Source: Lysobacteraceae bacterium
Lineage (GTDB): Bacteria > Pseudomonadota > Gammaproteobacteria > Xanthomonadales > Wenzhouxiangellaceae
Assembly: GCA_020201235.1 (NCBI GenBank)
Contig: JAIVHD010000031.1
Span: 1 to 10,153, forward strand
Reading direction: 5' to 3'
Length of the DNA: 10,153 nt
The notes beneath the pieces were generated by a model that was given only the letters and a program-made list of their open reading frames with translations, was not told where the DNA came from and ran no database searches. Each line of letters opens with the position of its first letter. The stretch's first letter is position 1. Shown here piece after piece: positions 6,705 through 10,153 of this stretch. The position numbers and the translations under genes were made by a program.

Positions 6705-9281
6705 ATGCGAATGGACAAACTCACAGCACGCTTTCAGCAGGCATTAAACGAAGCCCAGAGTCTGGCCCTCGGGCTCGATCACGCCATGCTCGAACCCGAA
6801 CACGTAATGGTCGCCTTGCTCGATCAGGAAGGCGGCGGCATGCGTGGGTTGATGACCAAGGCCGGTGCAAAGGTCGCATCGCTGCGCTCGCGTCTGGGTG
6901 AAAAGCTCGACGGTATGCCCAGGATATCCGGCGGACAAGCCGGCCAGATCAACCTGTCCAACGATCTGGGTCGCGTGTTGAATCTGACCGACAAGATCGC
7001 GCAGAAGCGCGGCGACAGCTATATCGCCTCCGAGCTGTTCGTCCTGGCGGCACTTGAGGCCAAACTGTCACTCAGCGAAATCCTTCATCAGGCCGGCGTC
7101 ACCAAACCGGGCGTGGAACAAGCCATTGAGGCTGTGCGCGGCGGTGAAAAAGTCCAGGACCCCAATGCTGAAGAAACCCGCGAGGCGCTCGACAAATACA
7201 CCGTTGATCTGACCGAGAAGGCCGAGCAGTCGCGGCTGGACCCGGTCATTGGCCGTGATGAGGAGATTCGGCGGGCCATCCAGGTGCTGCAGCGCCGGAC
7301 CAAGAACAATCCGGTGCTGATCGGCGAGCCCGGGGTTGGAAAAACGGCCATCGTCGAAGGTCTGGCTCAGCGCATCATCAACGGCGAGGTGCCCGAAGGC
7401 CTGCGCGACAAACGTGTGCTGTCGCTGGACATGGGCTCGCTGATTGCCGGGGCGAAGTTCCGCGGTGAGTTCGAAGAACGCCTCAAGGCCGTGCTCACCG
7501 ACCTAAAAAAGCAGGAAGGCCGGATTATCCTGTTCATTGACGAAATTCACACCATGGTCGGTGCCGGCAAGGCCGAAGGCGCGATGGACGCCGGCAACAT
7601 GCTCAAGCCTGCGCTGGCAAGAGGTGAGCTGCATTGCATCGGTGCGACCACGCTGGACGAATACCGCCAGCACATCGAAAAAGACGCCGCGCTCGAGCGC
7701 CGGTTCCAGAAGGTGCTGGTGGAAGAACCGTCAGTCGAAGACACGATCGCAATCCTTCGCGGTCTGCAGGAACGCTACGAGGTCCACCACGGCGTCGATA
7801 TCACCGACCCGGCGCTGGTCGCGGCGGCCACGCTGTCGAATCGCTACATCACCGACCGTCAATTGCCCGACAAGGCGATCGACCTGATGGACGAAGCGGC
7901 CAGCCGCATCCGGATGGAAATCGACTCCAAGCCCGAAGCGCTTGACCGGCTCGAGCGTCGCCTGATCCAACTCAAGATTCAGCGCGAAGCGCTCAAGAGC
8001 GAAACCGACGAGGCCTCGAAGAAGCGTCTGGCCGATCTTGAGAGCGAGATCGAAGAGCAGGAGCGCGAATACTCCAACCTGGAAGAAATCTGGAAGTCCG
8101 AGAAAGCCTCGGTTCAGGGTGCCACCCACATCAAAGAAGAGCTCGAACGAGCGCGTGCTGAACTCGACAACGCCCGTCGCGCCCAGGACTGGTCACGCAT
8201 GGCCGAGCTGCAGCACGGTCGGATTCCCGAGCTGGAGCAGCAACTTGAGCAGGCCGAGTCGGCCGAGACCACCGATCATTTCCAGTTGCTCAAGAGCAAG
8301 GTCACCGAAGAAGAAATCGCCGAAATCGTCAGCCGCTGGACCGGTATCCCGGTGTCAAAAATGCTTGAAGGTGAGCGCGACAAGCTGCTGCGTATGGAAG
8401 ATGCGCTGCACCAGCGCGTGGTTGGTCAAGATGAGGCCGTCAAGGCCGTGGCCGACGCCATCCGCCGATCCAGGGCAGGGCTTGCAGACCCCAACCGGCC
8501 CAACGGCTCGTTCCTGTTTCTCGGCCCCACCGGCGTCGGCAAGACCGAGTTGTGCAAGTCGCTGGCCAACTTCCTGTTCGACACCGAAGCGGCGATGGTA
8601 CGCATCGACATGTCGGAGTTCATGGAAAAGCACTCCGTGGCCCGCCTGATCGGCGCGCCGCCGGGTTATGTCGGCTACGAGGAGGGTGGTTACCTGACCG
8701 AAACCGTACGCCGTCGGCCGTATTCCGTGATCCTGCTCGACGAGGTCGAAAAGGCCCACCCGGATGTCTTCAACATCTTGCTGCAGGTGCTCGACGACGG
8801 CCGCCTCACCGACGGCCACGGCCGCACCGTCGACTTTCGCAACACCGTTATCGTCATGACCTCGAACCTGGGTTCGGATCGCATCCAGCGGATGGCCGGC
8901 AAGGAAGAATACGAGGACATGAAAACGGCCGTCATGGAGGTCGTCGGCCAGCACTTCCGGCCCGAGTTCATCAACCGCGTCGACGAGATTGTCGTCTTCC
9001 ACCCGCTGAACCAGGCCCAGATTCGCCAGATCGCAGCCATCCAGATCCAGTATCTGGAACAACGCCTCGCCGACCGCGACATGAGCTTTGAAATCACCGA
9101 TGCCGCACTGGATCTGCTCGGCACCGCCGGCTTCGACCCGGTGTACGGTGCAAGACCATTGAAAAGGGCCATTCAATCAAGGCTGGAAAACCCGCTGGCG
9201 CAGAAGATCCTGGGCAGCGAGTACGGTCCGGGCGATACCGTCCGGGTCGACGTTGTCGAAGGGGAGCTGACTTTCGCGTGA
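6705..9281 (+). CDS. clpB: ATP-dependent chaperone ClpB (disaggregase)
   Basis: ClpB is a cytoplasmic hexameric AAA+ protein that pulls polypeptides out of aggregates together with DnaK after heat stress. The product is 858 residues, almost the same as the E. coli protein. Domains in order: N-terminal substrate domain (about 1-145); first AAA+ module with Walker A GEPGVGKT (207-214), Walker B FIDEIH (Glu280) and the sensor region GATTLDEYR; coiled-coil middle domain (about 410-525), rich in charged heptads; second AAA+ module with Walker A GPTGVGKT (607-614), pore region GYVGYEEGG, Walker B LLDEVE (Glu680) and sensor TSNLGS; then the C-terminal oligomerisation region with [10 protein letters not shown]. 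The ATG at 6705 is chosen because [10 protein letters not shown] matches the E. coli start MRLDRLTNKF; GGGA lies 8-11 bases upstream. The position of the internal GTG that gives the short E. coli isoform is GTC here. A sigma32 promoter precedes it. All catalytic residues are present. Confidence 0.99.
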   Translation: MRMDKLTARFQQALNEAQSLALGLDHAMLEPEHVMVALLDQEGGGMRGLMTKAGAKVASLRSRLGEKLDGMPRISGGQAGQINLSNDLGRVLNLTDKIAQKRGDSYIASELFVLAALEAKLSLSEILHQAGVTKPGVEQAIEAVRGGEKVQDPNAEETREALDKYTVDLTEKAEQSRLDPVIGRDEEIRRAIQVLQRRTKNNPVLIGEPGVGKTAIVEGLAQRIINGEVPEGLRDKRVLSLDMGSLIAGAKFRGEFEERLKAVLTDLKKQEGRIILFIDEIHTMVGAGKAEGAMDAGNMLKPALARGELHCIGATTLDEYRQHIEKDAALERRFQKVLVEEPSVEDTIAILRGLQERYEVHHGVDITDPALVAAATLSNRYITDRQLPDKAIDLMDEAASRIRMEIDSKPEALDRLERRLIQLKIQREALKSETDEASKKRLADLESEIEEQEREYSNLEEIWKSEKASVQGATHIKEELERARAELDNARRAQDWSRMAELQHGRIPELEQQLEQAESAETTDHFQLLKSKVTEEEIAEIVSRWTGIPVSKMLEGERDKLLRMEDALHQRVVGQDEAVKAVADAIRRSRAGLADPNRPNGSFLFLGPTGVGKTELCKSLANFLFDTEAAMVRIDMSEFMEKHSVARLIGAPPGYVGYEEGGYLTETVRRRPYSVILLDEVEKAHPDVFNILLQVLDDGRLTDGHGRTVDFRNTVIVMTSNLGSDRIQRMAGKEEYEDMKTAVMEVVGQHFRPEFINRVDEIVVFHPLNQAQIRQIAAIQIQYLEQRLADRDMSFEITDAALDLLGTAGFDPVYGARPLKRAIQSRLENPLAQKILGSEYGPGDTVRVDVVEGELTFA

Positions 9282-9345
9282 CTATTATTTGCCGGTCCCT
9301 ATAGATCAGTCCACGCCAGTCTGATGGGCGACTTAGTCCAAAAGA

Positions 9346-9380
9346 CATTTATACGCCATGCTGCGCACGGCGAATAAATG
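9346..9380. terminator. Hairpin downstream of clpB, possible terminator
   Basis: CATTTATACGCC (9346-9357) and GGCGAATAAATG (9369-9380) pair at 11 of 12 positions around an 11-base loop, 65 bp after the clpB stop. The stem has a GC-rich top and AT-rich base and lacks a clear T-tract, so it is not a typical intrinsic terminator; it may be a bidirectional hairpin or an unrelated repeat. Confidence 0.4.
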
Positions 9381-9515
9381 CTTATTAGTTATGGGTAAAG
9401 AAGCCGTCGGGCAGGCGTCGGCAATACTAACGATTGATAGATGATATGAGGCATCGGTTACTCAAGCAGCTTGTGCCGGGGCGTACCTGAAGGATAAAAA
9501 GATCTGCAATGCGTA

Positions 9516-10010
9516 TTGAAAAAGATGAGCCGAGTCGGCTGCGCGAAAGGGTGGCGCAGCCCCGAGTTCTTTCAGCCGGGGGAGCTAGATACTCTTGCCC
9601 ATCACCTGATCCTACAGGGGCGGACGAGCGATGCGATCGTAGTGATTGACGCGCTCACGCCGAAGGCGCGGAGCGCATTCGACCAAGCTGATCTGTTGCT
9701 CAAGAAAGGCCGGGCTTTTGCTGCCGAAGGCGATGCATTCGACCTTAATGGCGCGAGAGCCGCGCTCAATGAGGCGGTGCTGGCGGCCAGGAAGATTACG
9801 GCCAGAGGCACCCGCACGTCTGCGATCACCAATATAACCTTCTACAGGGTCTTCATGGAGTTACCGAACGAGCAAAGGTGCGAGCGAATCACGCCTTATA
9901 TGCGCTTACTGGACGATCTGAGCGCCGAAGGCACACCTGTAGAAAGCGGTATTGACGAGCAGATTGCAGGGCTGCGTAAGGTTCATGCGGATCGGTGCGC
10001 CACGATGTGA
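9516..10010 (+). CDS. Hypothetical helical protein
   Basis: I do not recognise this family. The longest form has 164 residues and starts with TTG at 9516; the first in-frame ATG is at 9525 (161 residues). Neither has a good ribosome-binding site: the nearest, AAGGA at 9490-9494, is too far upstream. A different frame starts with ATG at 9509 (MRIEKDEPSRLRERVAQ) and stops at 9649, so a small frameshift between the two frames is possible. From residue about 18 the protein is soluble and mostly helical: ELDTLAHHLILQGRTSDAI, QADLLLKKGRAFAAEGDAF and ARAALNEAVLAARK look like helical hairpins of the TPR type. There is no signal peptide or membrane segment. Codon use and frame continuity support a real gene, but the function is unknown. 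It stands about 230 bp after clpB and probably has its own promoter, which I could not identify. Confidence 0.6.
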   Translation: MKKMSRVGCAKGWRSPEFFQPGELDTLAHHLILQGRTSDAIVVIDALTPKARSAFDQADLLLKKGRAFAAEGDAFDLNGARAALNEAVLAARKITARGTRTSAITNITFYRVFMELPNEQRCERITPYMRLLDDLSAEGTPVESGIDEQIAGLRKVHADRCATM

Positions 10011-10101
10011 CGAACCGGTTTAATTAATTTCACCCGAGCGTTACATAAATTTTCGGAGCTGGGAGCCCGGCGAGTCGTGTTTCCGAGGGCTGCACGGAGT
10101 A

Positions 10102-10144
10102 TTGCCAACCGGAGCGTAGCTTGACCCGACGTAAGGATTGGCAA
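10102..10144. repeat. Short inverted repeat at the window end
   Basis: TTGCCAA at 10102-10108 is complementary to TTGGCAA at 10138-10144, with 29 bp between. The preceding bases from 10011 hold no gene. The pair could be part of a REP-like or larger repeat cut by the window end, or a small hairpin. No neighbouring copy is visible. Confidence 0.3.
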
Positions 10145-10153
10145 CGCGAGTAC

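Noticed and set aside
8355..9176. 273-codon minus-strand frame opposite clpB
   Set aside because: It mirrors the codon bias of ClpB and has no independent start signal or known motif.

Overview
The window looks like part of a GC-rich gammaproteobacterial chromosome. The best guess is the Xanthomonadales / Wenzhouxiangella neighbourhood. This rests on the KdsA sequence type ([13 protein letters not shown]), the adjacent kdsA-eno pair, a sigma32-type heat-shock promoter before clpB, and a secreted protein ending in IFADGFE. The assignment is inferred from remembered family features, not from a database search.

Layout from left to right. (1) The 3' end of kdsA (lipid A / Kdo synthesis) and a complete enolase gene lie on the plus strand. 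They are separated by a 158-bp inverted-repeat element whose left arm encodes the last residues and the stop codon of KdsA. (2) Between eno and the next genes is a 285-bp MITE-like element (1978-2262). It has 35-bp terminal inverted repeats matching at 34 positions and two further hairpins inside. Its right edge contains the stop codon of the neighbouring CBS gene. (3) A minus-strand operon reads DUF1538 membrane protein, then P-II-like protein, then CBS-domain protein (4001 down to 2259). This gene set looks like an uncharacterised membrane transport or sensing system with two small regulatory subunits. Here it seems damaged: DUF1538 stops early, the P-II gene lacks its 5' part, and the two run together at about 2907. 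The first DUF1538 repeat also appears to lack an internal block near 3650. (4) A 436-bp gap separates this operon from a divergent gene (4438-6297) for a 619-residue exported protein of a family without known function. (5) A 407-bp gap ends in a clear sigma32 promoter followed directly by a perfect DnaA-box 9-mer; it leads into a full-length clpB (858 aa). (6) After clpB come a hairpin, a small hypothetical gene with an ambiguous start, and a non-coding tail with a short inverted repeat cut by the window end.

The housekeeping genes (kdsA, eno, clpB) are ordinary and look intact apart from the KdsA tail. The more interesting material is accessory: two unrelated palindromic elements that both overlap the 3' end of a gene, the decayed DUF1538/P-II/CBS operon, and the exported protein family. 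No rRNA, tRNA, CRISPR array, transposase gene or prophage gene was seen.
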